DNA of 64,000 nt. Source: Cryptomeria japonica. Taxonomy: Eukaryota > Streptophyta > Pinopsida > Cupressales > Cupressaceae. Below the pieces are notes generated by a model. It made no database searches. It was given only the letters and a program-made list of their open reading frames with translations, and was not told the origin of the DNA. Each line of letters opens with the position of its first letter. The first letter of the stretch is position 1. Location: the NCBI RefSeq assembly GCF_030272615.1, contig NC_081405.1, forward strand, positions 568,227,095 through 568,291,094, in the 5' to 3' direction. The position numbers and the translations under genes are program-made. Positions 24,375-38,096 of the stretch are shown here, piece by piece.

Positions 24375-27300
24375 TGTTGTTCTCAAAAATGAGTAACCCA
24401 AGTTCACTTGTAATTTATTCTATGAAATAGCCAATTTCAATCTATGAAATACTTCAGGACTTGGACAACATGACAAGGATCTAAATCCTTCTACTCTTCA
24501 GGCTCTACAAAACCTAGGTGGGTATACCTTTGATGCATTGAATTAGACCCATTACACACAAGACAACATCAAAAAAATGAAGATGAATCTCAAAAGGCTC
24601 AACAACAAGGAAGTTACTACAGATGGGATAGATTTACATTGACATCTCAACTAAATTGGAGCATGAGATAGGTGGAACATTACCACAAAACAGAAAAAGA
24701 AAGATATTCTGATTTGATTTTAAAATGTTGCAAGTAACTTCTAGTTGTAATAGATCAATGCCTCAATCTGGGCATAGAGTCAATACAAATAGCCACAAAT
24801 GGAATCCAAGTTGCACATCAGATTTACTAAAAGATATCCATGTATTGATGCCTGACATTAATACATTCTAAAGTTCAAATCAAAAGATCATACAAATCCA
24901 AACATTAATTCAGTTTCCCAATTTTTGCTCATAGAATTTAAATCCCTTCTATAAAAGATGCATAAGAACAAGAATTACACTCTCCCTTGGAGAGGATAAA
25001 TTCAAACTCCCTTGAAGACTGGATTTATTGAAATTGAAAAATGCCTGAAGACAATCCAATGGAACTTTATATATGCCTTACATATATATGACCTACAACT
25101 AAGAATTTACAACTAAATGCTTCCATTCAATGACATAAGAATGGGAACATCAACAATTACAAACAACAAAATTAAATGCATAAGATTGGAACCCCTCTTG
25201 GAAATATCCTTTAAAGAAATTCTCCAAAAATTGGAACCCCTACAAAAAAGAAGAACTGAGAATATGAAGAAGAGGGAGAAGACCAGATTTTCATCACAAA
25301 TTGCCAAGTGTCCTCTTTCCCCAACTGAAAAAATTCTTTGCATCATTCCCCTGGAAACTTCTCTCAAAATATTTGACATGTATTGAAACTAATTACAAAA
25401 ACAAACTCCTCACTTCGAGAGCTTTCCAACGACATATAGTATGCCTATATTTGGGTAAAAAATAACCCCTCAACCATTAATCTCTCTTTGCACAATAGTG
25501 TTGATTTTTTAGGACTGAGCTCTGCCACGTGGCACCTCCTGGTTCACTCATGAGTACACCTAGGCACCACCTAACCTACCACCTATCCTCCACCTCACCT
25601 TAGGCCAGACCTACCACTAGACTTTGCCTGCCTTGTCACCAAGTCGTGATGAGTAACTAGCAAGCAGTTTCCCATCACGGATCAGTGACCACTGTTGGAT
25701 CATCTTCAACCTGCACTCTCATTAATCTGCCTCTTTGCTGCAAAATTTGGTTGCCTTGGGATGTGTGTTCACCTGGGATTGCGTGTGTGTGTGAGGGTCC
25801 ACCTGGTCACTACACCTTGTCTCTTGTCAAAAACCTTTGTGCTATTGACACTTGATATGTGTGTGGCTTTGTATTTAAACAATACAAAACAACTCCCTAC
25901 CAGAAATGTGGGATATTTGAGTTGCATAGCATGTTCAACAAGTACATTGGTGCATACCCCAGCGTGAAGACGATGGCCTTTAGGCTTGTGAAAAAACATT
26001 TGCTAAAGGTTTCTAAAGCCTTTACGCCATGCAGGGAAATGTTGTCTTTAAGCCAAGCAACTGCATTTGCTTGGAAGTTTCTACGGCCTTCTCAACATAC
26101 TCCACGCAAGGGAAGATGTTGGAAAGGTCGTGATGGGGAGGAGACTTTACACCTGCCAATATGTAGTTGCTTGAAAGTTCTTAAAACCTTCACTTTTCTA
26201 GCCTTTCACTGGCACGCGAGGGGAGGATGCTACCAATTGAATTTGCTTGATAAATTTCTAATGCCTTTCCAATGTTTCACTAGCACGGGAGGGGAGGATG
26301 TTTCCAGCTATCATTTGCTTGATAATTTCTAATGCCTTTCCAATTTTTTCCACCCTATCACCTCTCCCACGCACAAGTAGATAGGAATTTGGAGAGGTCA
26401 CGATGGTAACTTTATGCCTGCCGATTGCAGTTGCTTGATAGCTTCAAGCCCTTTTCTACCACTTTCCATCTCACGGCTGGGGGGACTGGAAAAGGTTTAT
26501 GAATTCTCTCTCACACCTGCCATTGGCAATGTCATTGTTAATGCCTCTTGTAGTTGTCGATGTGTCTGTTGCATCTAAGTGTTGGGTTCCACTGTCTAAA
26601 GATTTGTATATCTATAATGCATTGTCATTACAGTTCAAATTGATACTCAGAATTTCTTCAAAATCCATATCAAATGAATCATGCGGTGCACTTTCTATTG
26701 AACTGTCTATGCTCTCACACTCCAGAGATGAAGGCTCTTCAATAATAGGTTCATAGGTTATCATTGATGTTGATATGTTCCTCACAGACATTTTTGTTTC
26801 TTAATCATGAATGATTTAACTAAAACTTCAACATCTTCTCCAAAGTGGTAATACAAAATCATAGGCTAGGTCGAGCCCCAAAAGTGGGTCCAGCTAAAAA
26901 AAATTTATCTTCATTCAACTGGCACCCAAAATGCCTTCCAAGCAACTTTATATACCTCTGGAGTTGATTTGCACCATTATCCGATCATTAAACTAAGTTT
27001 TGCAACTCATTGGCAACTATGCCCAAAACACATAAATAACCCTCAAGGAGCATTTCAAAAACTAATCAAAACACCTTTCTGTACCTTGCCCACTGGAAGA
27101 CATACTGTCTTATATATTGAAATTAACTCTACAAAACTATTCCTCATGAATAATCTCAGGTTGTGAGATATTAATTGTTGAAGTTGATTAAATGTCTTTG
27201 TCAGCATTTGAACCTAATAAAATCAATGTCCAAGGACCACAAAATGCCCTTACTAAAAATATCAAATGATCTTCGTAGATCCCCAAATCTAGGGCATAGA

Positions 27301-27950
27301 TACCTTGAAGTACAGGGAAGACCATGGAATGTTCAAATTGACAGGGAAGCTGATAGGCTGCAAATGGTGATCTCATGAAAATAGCTACTTTAACAAATGT
27401 AACAATGAAAGTGCAGAAAACTGAATAAAATGGCTCAAGAAATCATCTTGGAAAACTTATCAAACGGATTGGTAAAGGCTTCAAATTGGAAACATAGCTT
27501 GTCTTTCATACTAGCAATTACCAAACTGAGCAAATGGATTCATAGGGACTTGAAATTTGGCATGTGGACTCACCTATATTCATACAATTCAATTCAATTT
27601 AAATTTCAACATGACAATCTACTGGTCATAAAATGCAAAGCCTCAAAGTAGGCCACTTGGTAAAATATGAATTTGCACTTATGAACAACTTTTAGCTCAC
27701 CCCTTGAAATAGGTACTTGACAAACTGATCTAAATTGAAATTTGAAAGTTGTAGAACACTGCATAGGCCAAACGAAAGGTGTACAACAAGTTTCTAGAGC
27801 TTTACCTCTTGATAATCAATTGGCTCCATTTTACATGCTCCAAAATAGGCCTATCAGGTTGATTCATTAGGTGGTCATTTGAAAGTGCAGATGCAAAATT
27901 TTGAAATGGGCCTCTCAAATTCCTCAAAATTTATGAGTCCCAACAGACTG
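24370..27950 (-). mobile_element. E3: solo LTR of the E family
   Basis: Single LTR of 3571 bp (24375-27945) in reverse orientation, flanked by an exact 5-bp target duplication GACTG (24370-24374 and 27946-27950). Read on the minus strand it starts TGTTGGGACTCATAAATTTTG and ends GAGAACAACA, like the E1 LTRs, and keeps other family blocks, such as the GGGGCTCGACC segment near 26870-26890 and the CGTTGGAAAGCTCTCGAAG segment near 25400-25440. The centre (about 25980-26480) differs from E1: it has roughly 100-bp degenerate repeats with GGGAGGGGAGGATG and TTGCTTGATAATTTCTAATG. Absence of internal sequence plus target duplication indicates LTR-LTR recombination. Confidence 0.92.
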
Positions 27951-28802
27951 CTTGGTGGAACCATGCAATCCAACACACTTCTCATTTCCTTTGGATTAAT
28001 GGTTGCCAAATTTCTATCTTCCACCAGTGGTCCTATGAGACTACCACCTTGAAGATTCGCCATGCCATAGAGGATCTTATTACCAATCTTTTTTCTCATA
28101 GTTTACAAGTTAGGGTGTTGTAGCTTTGTTGTCAAAAGAAAGTTGCAAATTTCCATGTCGCCAGAGGAGCTCAAATCAAAGCTTGGGTTCATTGGCTAAA
28201 AGTGGAAGATCAAACTTCTAAGGAATTTTCCCTTTATTTACAGGCTCATCATTCCTCTCCAGGCACTAAAAAATTAAAGAAGGCCAGTCAATGCTCTTCA
28301 AGCTCACAGACATTCTTCAAGCATTTGTTCGCTTTATGAGAAGGTCTTCACTCTTCAAGAAGTTACCCATGAGTGAGATAAAGCTCTCCAAGATTGCTTA
28401 TAGGTTGTCTAGCTAAGCTCTTTGAGGCTTAGTTTGCTTTCTATGAGAAATTTCTCACTCTAGAGGATCTCAAAGATGTTGTTAGTTCCACGATGGATGA
28501 CAAAGTACCTAGTTGTGATGGGTTTCCTTGTGAGTTTCATAAAGCCCTTTGGCCAAATGTTGGGTCGAATCTTCACAAGGTCTACCTTGAGGATTTTCAT
28601 AATCAATCTTTAGGTAAATTAATTAACAAGGGAAATATCAAGTTCATACCTAAGATTGGGGATCTAGAGGATATCAACAACTAGAGATTGATAACTTTGC
28701 TTAATGTCTCCTACAAGATCATTGCAAAAGCCTTGGCTCTAAAAAATTTCCACTTGATCCCTAGAATTGTGTGCCCAAAACAAACTAGTTTTATCAAATT
28801 TG
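27951..28802 (+). pseudogene. LINE ORF2: start of reverse transcriptase (decayed)
   Basis: Continues the LINE after E3. Recognisable L1-type RT blocks are DGFPCEFHKALWP (about 28520-28555), NKGNIKFIPKIGDLEDINN (28625-28681) and then TLLNVSYKIIAKALA after a TAG at 28682-28684, where L1 elements have Trp (INNWR). It is cut at 28807 by solo LTR F. Confidence 0.8.
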
Positions 28803-30304
28803 GGTATTGATGCTCTACGAAAAGGATTAGAAAAACCTATGGTTAGACAACACACATGAAAAACACAAGAAACAAAGAGAGTTAGTGTTAATCAACCAAA
28901 TACTATTCTAAGCAGGCATACCAAGAGAGACACTAAAAACATAATAGAGCATTTGACAATAAAAGCAAATACAACAAGGCATCTCCAAACGCCCTCCACC
29001 ATGCTTGTAACTCCTCCTCCCTTGTTCCTCTAACCTCTCCAAGTTTCAAATGAGTGTAGCTCTCAGTAGCTTTTTGCACTATGGATGCCTTATGGAGGTT
29101 CAATATTGAAAAATGATCAACTATGATATGCAAGTGTAAAACAAACTAATATTAGATGCTATGAAATAGAAATGATTTATTTTAGTCCAAAATAACAATA
29201 TATTAGTGATTTATGCTGAATGCTCTTCTCTAAAATTGACTATAATGTAAATGCATACAAGTTTTTAGGATTATAGATGTGCTTGAGAATGCTTGAGGGT
29301 TTGAAAATGAGGAATGTGAACTCTATTTATAGGTAAAATGGAGAAATGGAGGGTTGAGATTGAGTAATCTCAACAAGGGTCGGGATTGAACAGTTTAAGA
29401 TCCATGTGAGGACTTTCAACCCAATCCCAGGATGACAAGTGTCAACATGAGAGGGGTGAGAGGAGAGGGAATAAGCATTAAATGATTGACATGACCTAAG
29501 GGTTAACTTGGGAGGCTAAGTTTAAGGTTGAGTTGAGTGAATAAATTCATTATCCAAAGAATAATGCTTTTATCCAATGGATAAACTCTTGTGCAAGAGT
29601 TAGTGAGGATAACCATGGTCAAAGCAATAAATGCTTGAAGAGACCCATGAGTTACATGAGGGTTGAGTTTAGAGGTAAAGTCTTTAACCATGGGTGCAAG
29701 TGGATTTAACCATAAATGGTTATGTAAGAGCCATTAATAGTTATGTAAGAGCCATTAGCGGTTTGGAAGACTTTAGAGGTTAAATTGTTGAACCCATAAA
29801 GCATTTAATGATTTTCAAAGACTTTGGAGTCTTTGAGAAGTGACTTCAAGTTGCTTAGGAATGTGACAATAATTAGGGGATGGATTAGGCTAATTAGGAA
29901 GGGGTTAGAAGAATCTAGAAGGGGATTTAGGATTGCAAGTGGGTTTGGTGGGTGAGGGAAAATAGGATTTTTATTAAAATAAAATTCATTTATTTCAACA
30001 AATAGGTAGAACTTGCATTTTTAGGAGAATGCAAGTGGGGGGGGGATTTAATAATTTAAATAAATGTTTTATTTATTTATTTAAAAGAGGAAAAGGGATA
30101 GAATTTATTCATTTAATTGATTGTGAATTTAGTTTAATGAATTTATTAAAATAAATTGAATAATTTATTTAATTAATAGGAGAATGTTTGAAGATGAATT
30201 AATGAAATGTTAATTTAATTAACTGATGGCTAGTGGGTTTTTAACCAAATAAATATCAAATATTCATTTAATTAAATTGGACATATTTATGTGACTACAG
30301 GTAT
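28803..30304 (-). mobile_element. F: solo LTR with TATA box
   Basis: Sequence 28808-30299 (1492 bp) begins TGATGCTCTACG and ends GACTACA, flanked by an exact 5-bp duplication GGTAT (28803-28807 and 30300-30304). Removing it restores the LINE RT frame (FIKFGYILDN). On the minus strand a clean TATA box, CTATAAATAGAG, lies at 29322-29332, which sets the orientation: the LTR would start TGTAGTCACATAAATATG. It has T-rich and poly-G tracts but no coding frame. The family is not represented elsewhere in the window. Confidence 0.85.
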
Positions 30305-31656
30305 ATCTTGGATAACATTATTGTTATTTGGGAAGGAATGGAATGGGCTTGTTTCTCTAAGAAATAGGCTTTATTCCTTAAAATTGATTTTGCCAAAGCC
30401 TATGATCGTATTGAATGGCCCTTGTTCCTACTATGTTGGGTATCCTTGGTTTTTGCCCTTATTTCATTCAATATGTCAGAATGATTTTTGGTGATGTTTT
30501 TTTTTGTATTACCATCAATGACTATAAATCTTACCTAGCTTTTGGGTTATATTCGTCTATTCGTTAAGGATTCCCTCTAGCTCCTTATTTGTATATTCTA
30601 GCTATTCAAGGATGTGGCTATCTTTTGGCTCATCCAATTTCTTTTGGGAGTGTCTAGAGGATTTCCCTACTTGAGTCACCACACTAGATTTTCAATGGCC
30701 ACTTTCCACATGACTCCTTACTCACTCTTATTAAGGATGGGGATAATGTCAAGGAGGCCCTTAAATTCCTCGACACCTTTTGTTTGGCTTTTGGGTATGC
30801 CATTAAATGGCATTAAACTCAGTGTTACATGCAATCCTTCCTCTTGACTCCTTCCTAGCTTTCTCATTATGGGTGGAAGTGGATTTGATCATGGGGGAAA
30901 AAATTTATTTTTAGGCAATACCCTTTGCTTTCCAAGCATTTCTAATGGATCTTTAGAATGCAGTACTCACTAGAATTGAGAATAAGTTGTCCTACTAGAT
31001 CACCAAACCCCTCTCTTTGGTCGGTAAATTCTAGGTTTGTTCCAATATTTTTGTGGTCACTCATGTTTAATATTCTTCTTTTTGGGCCCCTTATAAAGCC
31101 TCGTACTTGAAGCTGGACAAACTCTTGTGTGATTTTATTTAGGTCTTTGTCAAAGATCACAAGGGATTTCATAGAGTGCCTTATGAATTTTGTTTCCTTT
31201 GTCATGAGTCTAAAGTTCTTGGGATCCTCTCTACTTAATGAAAAGGTATGGCCCTTTCTTCCAAGCGAATTATTCATGCCATCTTAGACACTAAAGCCTA
31301 GAAAATTCTTCTCAAGTATTCCATTTCTTTTGGTTTTCTAGTCAATTGCCCTACTTGGAAGGGGATTCATTTTGAAACCCTTTTAGTTATGAAAGAAGTT
31401 GTTCCTATTGAGGGTATTTTTATGGCCTTGAAATTATTTGGCGTGCCTGGGAGATGGTTAAGCCTTGGCTCTAGTGGAACTACTATGTCTTTCATGATGG
31501 CCTTTCTTTTAACTAGCATAATATTTGGTGGTGTCCACTTATTCAAATTCAAGGGCTTTCTCTTGCTCAGATGTCATGGATTCATGCTTTGCGTTTTCAT
31601 AAAAAATGATATCTGCACTCATCTAAACTTCTTCTACATATCCACTATGAGTCTTT
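30305..31656 (+). pseudogene. LINE ORF2: reverse transcriptase core and tail (decayed)
   Basis: Resumes with YILDN and then LKIDFAKAYDRIEW (30378-30419), the RT block holding the first catalytic aspartate. The FADD box is changed: at about 30712-30724 the reading is FPHD, so the first of the paired aspartates is lost. Numerous stops and shifts follow to 31656, where copia element A begins. The rest of the LINE would lie beyond A, outside the window. Confidence 0.75.
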
Positions 31657-32872
31657 TGTTATAATAACTTGTGGACAACTGAGAGGGGGGGGCTGAATCA
31701 ATTGTCAACAGATTATATTAATTAAACCACTTTATAACCTTTAATCGAAGCACATAAACATTAAATACCAGAATAGTAGAAATAGATACCAGTCAGCAAT
31801 AAAACTTAAGAATGAAACAAAGAATCAACGCAATGCAACCATACCACATAACACCATGATTTGTATGTGGAAAACCTGGTAAAGGGAAAAACTACGGTGG
31901 GAAGCCTACCCATAGTCAGATGATACTGCAAAAAGTATGTGATACAATAAGGGGCCTGCACATGTAGGGAGGCACACTGCCTAGAGTGTACTGCTCATTA
32001 GAAAGGAGTTTCACTGACTATAGAGAGGTTATAACCACCTCAATATAACTGGACAACAATCCAGAAGAATCAACTGCTAATGATAACATCTACCATGCCT
32101 GATTACATTCTTGTTTAAGCTCAATACCAGAGGCCTTTGACCTCTTACATAAACCCAATTCGATCACCTATGATTGACCAAATCTCCTTCGCATATAATA
32201 TTTCATTCCATGACCACGACCATGATCTACAATGAAATCTTACATCAATTTATACAAACCCTAAGGCCTAAACCAATTAGGTTAGCCACCTAAAAGATAT
32301 TACAATAAGATCATTACATACATCCATATTATAATTATATGCCATGTCGGCTTAGACCAAAATAACATTAACCAATCCATAAACCATCCCAATAATGTGT
32401 ATAGAACACGTAGCATGATACTGGTCCATAACATGGACCCAAATAGATTCTCCATGCCAAAGCGATGTCTCCAATCAGTCGAGGCATGAATAAATATCAC
32501 CTTCTACATCCTGCATTACATTTATAAGCCGCACCAACACCACTTATGCATCCTATCAAAGATTCTTAGTAAAAGCTCTTTCAGTAAAACCTTAAACCCT
32601 TACCGATATAGGCTTACTAGAGTATATGGTAGCATTCAATCATCAAGTCAATACCAACTGACCAAAACATACTCTAGAAACATCAAACCAACCATATTCC
32701 ATTGATCCAAACATGTCGGTAGTATCCAATTGATAGCCCCTTCTATCGATAACACTAGTTCTTCTACTGGTAACCAAAATCTATTTGTCGGTAACCAATC
32801 ATAACAGCTAGTGTTGACATCAATGAAAAAACATCAATGCAACACGTAATTAATTTCTTCATATTTCCAACA
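31657..32872 (-). repeat. A 3' LTR
   Basis: On the minus strand it begins TGTTGGAAATATG and ends AAGTTATTATAACA. Near that end it carries the poly-C then CTCTCAGTTGTC signature shared with H. It is preceded on the minus strand by CCAAAGGGGAAGAC (from about 32886), the polypurine tract. The end at 31657 is chosen from a TG/CA boundary and could be 13 bp off. Confidence 0.8.
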
Positions 32873-33249
32873 GTCTTCCCCTTTGGCATTGATGGAAACA
32901 CTAGATGTGAAAAAGAAAACATCTAAGTGCCAAGGAACACCAAAAAATTCTCATAGAAGATATAACAATGAAAAACTAAAAAATCCCAGCAACTCCCCCT
33001 GAGGAGTGCAGTCTAATTTGAAAGAGATTTGAATCTCTCTCCCATATGACATATTATGACATTATCTATCACATTATGTATCTCTCTCCATTTGACATCA
33101 ATGCCAAATATATGACATAGATATCAAAATCCTGTGAATCTCAAAGTTGACTACTCCCCCTAAGTAGTAGCACCACTACATCAATCCAGAGCAAATGATA
33201 AAGCTAATGATGTATACCGGAATGATGCACTGCTCCATCAATTAAGTTT

Positions 33250-34824
33250 CTGTCGGAGGGGTAGATACCCCTAACCTGTCTCTCAAATATTCAAATGATT
33301 CCTTAGATAGCAGTTTAGTGAATATATCTGCAATCTGCTCTTTAGTATTCGCATAAACCAATTTGACTTCCTTTCCTCCATCTTTTCTTTCAGAAAGTTA
33401 TATTTTATTGAAATGTGCTTAGTCTTAGAGTGAAATATCGGATTCTTAGATATGTCAATAGCTGAAGAGTTATCACAATAGATAACTACCGGTTCACTGC
33501 AATTTACCTTGATATCCTTCAACATTTGTTTCATCCACAAGATTTGAGTACAATTAGTTGCCGCTGCAACATATTCAGCTTCTGCAGTAGATAAAGAAAT
33601 GCATGATTGTTTTTTGTTGATCCATGAAACCAATTTCTTTCCAAGAAAGAAAGCTCCACCAGAAGTGCTCTTCCAGTCATCAATATCTCCTACCCAATCT
33701 GAATATGTATATACACATAAAGTGAAATTATCATCTCTAGAATACCATTAGCCATATTATGTTGTTCCTTGCAAATACTAGAATATCCTCTTTACCGCAC
33801 ATTCATGATTTTCTTTAGGATTACTTTGATATCTTGAAACAATACTTACTGCATTCATAATATCCGGTCTAGTCTAAGTTAGATATAACAACCCACCAAT
33901 CATAGACTTATACCTTGTCGAATTTACCGGTGCAGATGTGTCTTTGATAGATAATTTCTCACTTGTCACCATAGGAGTACTTACGGGTTTGGAATTATCC
34001 ATACCAAACTTCTTCAACAATTCCCTTAGATACTTAGTTTGACAGATAAAGATGCCTTTGTCAGTTTGAGTAATCTGCAAACCTAAGAAAAATCTCATTT
34101 CACCAATCGTAGACATTTTAAATTCATTCTTCATATTATTAGAGAATTCCATGCACAATTTATCTTCACCTCCAAAAATGATATCATCAACAAATACTTC
34201 AATAATCAATATATCATCATTAGTGATCTTGTAATATAAATTACTGTCAGCGCTGCCCTTAGTAAAACCAAGTTTCAAAAGATATTTATCCAACCTTGCA
34301 TACCAAGCTCTAGGAACTTGTTTCAATCCATATAATACTTTCCTTACCTGCAAACCATATCTTTCTCATTTGTCAATGAAAATCCACCAGGTTGCTCAAT
34401 GTATACTTCTTCCTCAAGTTCACCATTCAAAAATGCACATTTGACAGACCTTATAGTTCTTGTATGCTGCATAGGCAAGAAATAGTCTATCAGCTTCAAT
34501 TCTAGCTACTGGTGCAAATGTCTCACCATAATCAATTCCTTCCATTTGAGAATATCCTTTACAAATTAGTCTAGCTTTGTTTCTTACAACTTGACCATCC
34601 TCATTTATTTTATTTCTAAAAACCCATTTAGTTCCAATAACATTCTTATTTTTAGGTCGGGGAACTAAAGTCCAAGTCTTATTCTTCTTTATCTGATCTA
34701 ATTCATCTTCCATAGTCTTTAACCAATGTTTATCTTTACAAGCTTCAATAACAGATGTCAGTTCAATTTGAGAAATAAGACATGTCTCTTCATTTTCCAA
34801 TCTTATTCTTGTCATAACTCCCAT
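33250..34824 (-). pseudogene. A pol: reverse transcriptase and RNase H (decayed)
   Basis: RT starts with WLKTMEDELDQIKKN and TKWVFRNK (34420-34824) and continues with YGLKQVPRAWYARL and [11 protein letters not shown] (33874-34353), then RNase H (33283-33873) with SWINKKQSCISLSTAEAEYVAA. An apparent 11-bp deletion near 34440 removes the conserved KVYQMDVK block. A one-base loss near 34330 shifts the frame before VRKVLYGLKQ, and another shift lies near 33370. Stops in 33650-33890 include TAG where H has Gln (LTQTRPD), but also others that are not C-to-T changes. Non-functional. Confidence 0.88.
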
Positions 34825-36388
34825 GTTCCTATCTCCAATGATTTGATCTTCAGACTGATTTAATCTTACATACCTTGGTGTTTGTTGAACTTCAGGTTCT
34901 CTGTTCTAATCATCAATCATGGTTAAATTTTCTGATTGTACCGGTATAAATATCTTAGTGTCTTGTACTGGTTGAGGCATTGTCAGATCAGTTATGATCA
35001 CTTCCATTATTGGTTCTCTATCATATGATATAGATTGATCTTTGTATTGCTCATCCACTTTCACATTTGCGCTCTCCACATTTTTCTGCAATCTTTTGTT
35101 ATAACATCTATATGTTTTTCTTTGAATTGAATATTTGAGAAATATCCCTTCATCACATCTAGGATCAAACTTCCCAATTGAATCATCCCTTTTGATATAA
35201 CATTTATTTCCTAAAATTCTGAAATATTTAAGAGTAGGTGTATGTCCAAATCATAATTCATAAGGAGTCTTATCGGTTTCACCTTTGATATGAACTCTAT
35301 TGAATGTGTAGACTGATGTACTCACTACTTCTCTCCAGTAGATGTGAGGCAATTTGGGTTCCATCATCATGGTTCTTGTTGCATCCAAAATGGTTCTATT
35401 CTTCCTTTCCACTACTCCATTCTGTTGAGTCTGGGGTGCAGATAACTGTTAAATTCATGAGATGTGAACTCACCGCCTTGATCTGATCTCAGACATTTGA
35501 TTTTCAATCCAATTTTTTTTCCACCTTTGCTTTGAAGATCTTGAATTTCTCAAAAGCTTCAGATTTCTCCCTTAGAAAAGTCACCCACATCATTCTAGAA
35601 TAATCATCAATTATTAGCATGAAGTATCTATCACCTTGAAAGCTTCTGGTCCTTGTTGGACCACATAAGTCAGTATGAATCAAATCAAGAACATCATTAG
35701 ATTTATCATGTATGCTCTTAAAAGAAGTTTTAACTTGCTTTCCCAATTGACATTCCTTACATACCGGATTATGAGGCTTTATAATCTTAGGCATGTCTCT
35801 AACTGCCTTTGTTGAACTAATCATAATAATACAATCAAAATACACATGACACAACCTCTTATGCCATAACCAACTCTCATCAATATGAGCAATCAAAAAT
35901 GTCTTATCACTAGTGTTCAAGTGAAAGATATTACCTCTAGCCTGAGTACTAGTTGCAATCTCCAAACCAGTTCTATTAATGATTTTGTATTTTCCATCTT
36001 TGAACTAAAGTTGGAATCCCTTATCCACCAATTGACCAACACTTAAAATATTATGCTTTAAACCTTCTACAAAGTAGACAATATCAGTATTATGCTTTCC
36101 ATCCAGAGAAATAATACCTCTACCTTTGATCATACATGCTTTGTCATCCCCAAGTCTGACTTGACCGCCATTGTATTCTTGCAGGAACAATTTTTTTTGT
36201 TTATCTCTAGTCATATTATGTGAGCATCCACTATCAATTACCCATTCATCCTTGTCTTCAACTTTTGCTGTCAGGGCCTTTTCTTCATTCTTGATGACTA
36301 ATTCCAGTTCATCTTCCTTTAAAGCATAGAACACCCATTCTTTTCCACTATCGGATCCACTAGTAGAGTCTCATGTCGGTTCATCCTC
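34825..36388 (-). pseudogene. A gag-pol: protease, GAG-pre-integrase and integrase (decayed)
   Basis: Protease motif DSGCSHNMT with WVID before it (in 36005-36334), then GAG-pre-integrase HKRLCHV...CKECQLGK (35504-35965), and integrase core HTDLCGPTRTRSFQGDRY and DDYSRMMWVTFL. Near 35500-35525 a run of A in gene sense is one base short, which shifts the frame. The later integrase part is readable in pieces (VERKNRT-like, then a GIFL block near 35140). TGA near 36371 stands in PT-stop-DSTSGS just before the B insertion. Confidence 0.85.
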
Positions 36389-37848
36389 TGATGAATAATG
36401 ATGAACAGTAAATATGCAATAGGTACTAAGAGGGGGGGGTGAATCAGTACAGACAAAAATTTCTCTAACAACTTAAACTACAAAGACTGCACTGACTGGC
36501 AAATAGCATCATCAACCTAAATCGGGACAATACCGGTAAAACACAATAAGACTATAAAAGACATAAACTGGTAACACTTAGAGCTTCTCAAAACCTAATA
36601 TCTCATCTCAACTTCACCCATATGCTTAAGCAGGTAATACATGAGAAATACAATGACCATTAGATCAGCATGCTTTACCGCTTGACAGAAAACACTAAAT
36701 CATCACATGAAAAAGCATCACACATAACACATTGATTTTTCACGTGGAAACCCAACTAGGAAAAACCATGGTGGGGATAAATACCCACAAGTTGTTCTTG
36801 AACTCTTCTACAGTTCGCTCTGTTAGGAGCCTAGTCCAGTTAAAGACTTTACAACAGGTTCTGCTAGGAACCGATCCTGCTAGGGATCACCTGGTTAAGG
36901 GATGGCTAAATACTCGGTTAGAGGTTAAAAACTCTGTTAAAGGTTACCTTGCAAGAGGATTTGAAGAAGTCAATGATTTTGCGTCACCCTATTAAAGGAT
37001 TTACAAAAATCCTATTAAAGCTACCCGGTAAAGGGATTTTCCAACTGCTGAAATGGTTAGAAGTCAACAGGTAATACACTGATCTAATAACAGCACTCAA
37101 TGCCAAGGTAGATCCACTTCAATTCCTTTACATCTACAATCACACTCTACAGATATCTACTCACTTCTCTGGTCTAGCAAGAATCACCTCACATACATTC
37201 ATTTTCCAACAACTTCAAATGAAAATCATCATCGACCTTATAGACAACAATTAGGTCGGTGGCCAAAACCTAAAACCCTAAGCATCTAGGTTAACAATAC
37301 AGTCGTTCCAATCCTGGTCATTTAAACACATTACATAGGGTAAAACAATCTTGAACAAATGTCAAGACATTCTACATTATCCGTCCTTCACTGCTTTTGG
37401 AAGTTGATAACCCATCACGTGCTCTCCATCGTTTACTAAGACTTTGCACATTCCCGAGGTAGATAGAATCAATCTTCTTATGCAAGATCCTCAAGGAAAT
37501 TCTTCACGCACACAAGGCTGACATGGCAACACAATCTAATCTCCATTTCAATGCTAACTCATCATAAGATTTCCTCGGTCGAAACGCACAAACTTGGAAT
37601 GCATCAGCCGGAAACCCTGAAGCTAAGATTACCAACCGATAGTCATATCAAGTGAAACCCCGATACAAACTTTGCATATACCGGTTCACTTTCCGGTTTA
37701 CTTACTTCAACATACTGGTTCACACTTCATCATACCATTTCACTTTCCAGTTTACTTACTTCAACATATCGGTTCACACTTCAGTATATTGACATCAATG
37801 AAAATATACATCATTATCATGTCATCAAACTTTGCACATATGCCAACA
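36389..37848 (-). repeat. B 3' LTR
   Basis: 1460 bp; in plus-strand reading starts TGATGAATAATG and ends TGCCAACA. It is nearly the same length as the other B LTR (1459 bp), with scattered transitions between them. It contains repeats of CCGGTT/AACCGG words. The polypurine tract GCCAAAGGGGTAGAT (minus strand) lies next to it at 37849-37863. Confidence 0.93.
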
Positions 37849-38096
37849 ATCTACCCCTTTGGCATTGATGGCAATACACAAAGATATCTCTTCATCTTCT
37901 TTCATATTATATGTCTTCAATACTGCAGATATCTTCTCTGCTTCACATCTTCTCCCCCTTTGACAACAATGCCAAAGTGGAGGCACAAACTTCCATGTTC
38001 CACTATGTTGCTCCCCCTATGGAGTAGCATCCTTCAACACATCAATCCTAAAAAGATTTGGCAATGCAATACCTGACTGATGTGGAGCACATACCT

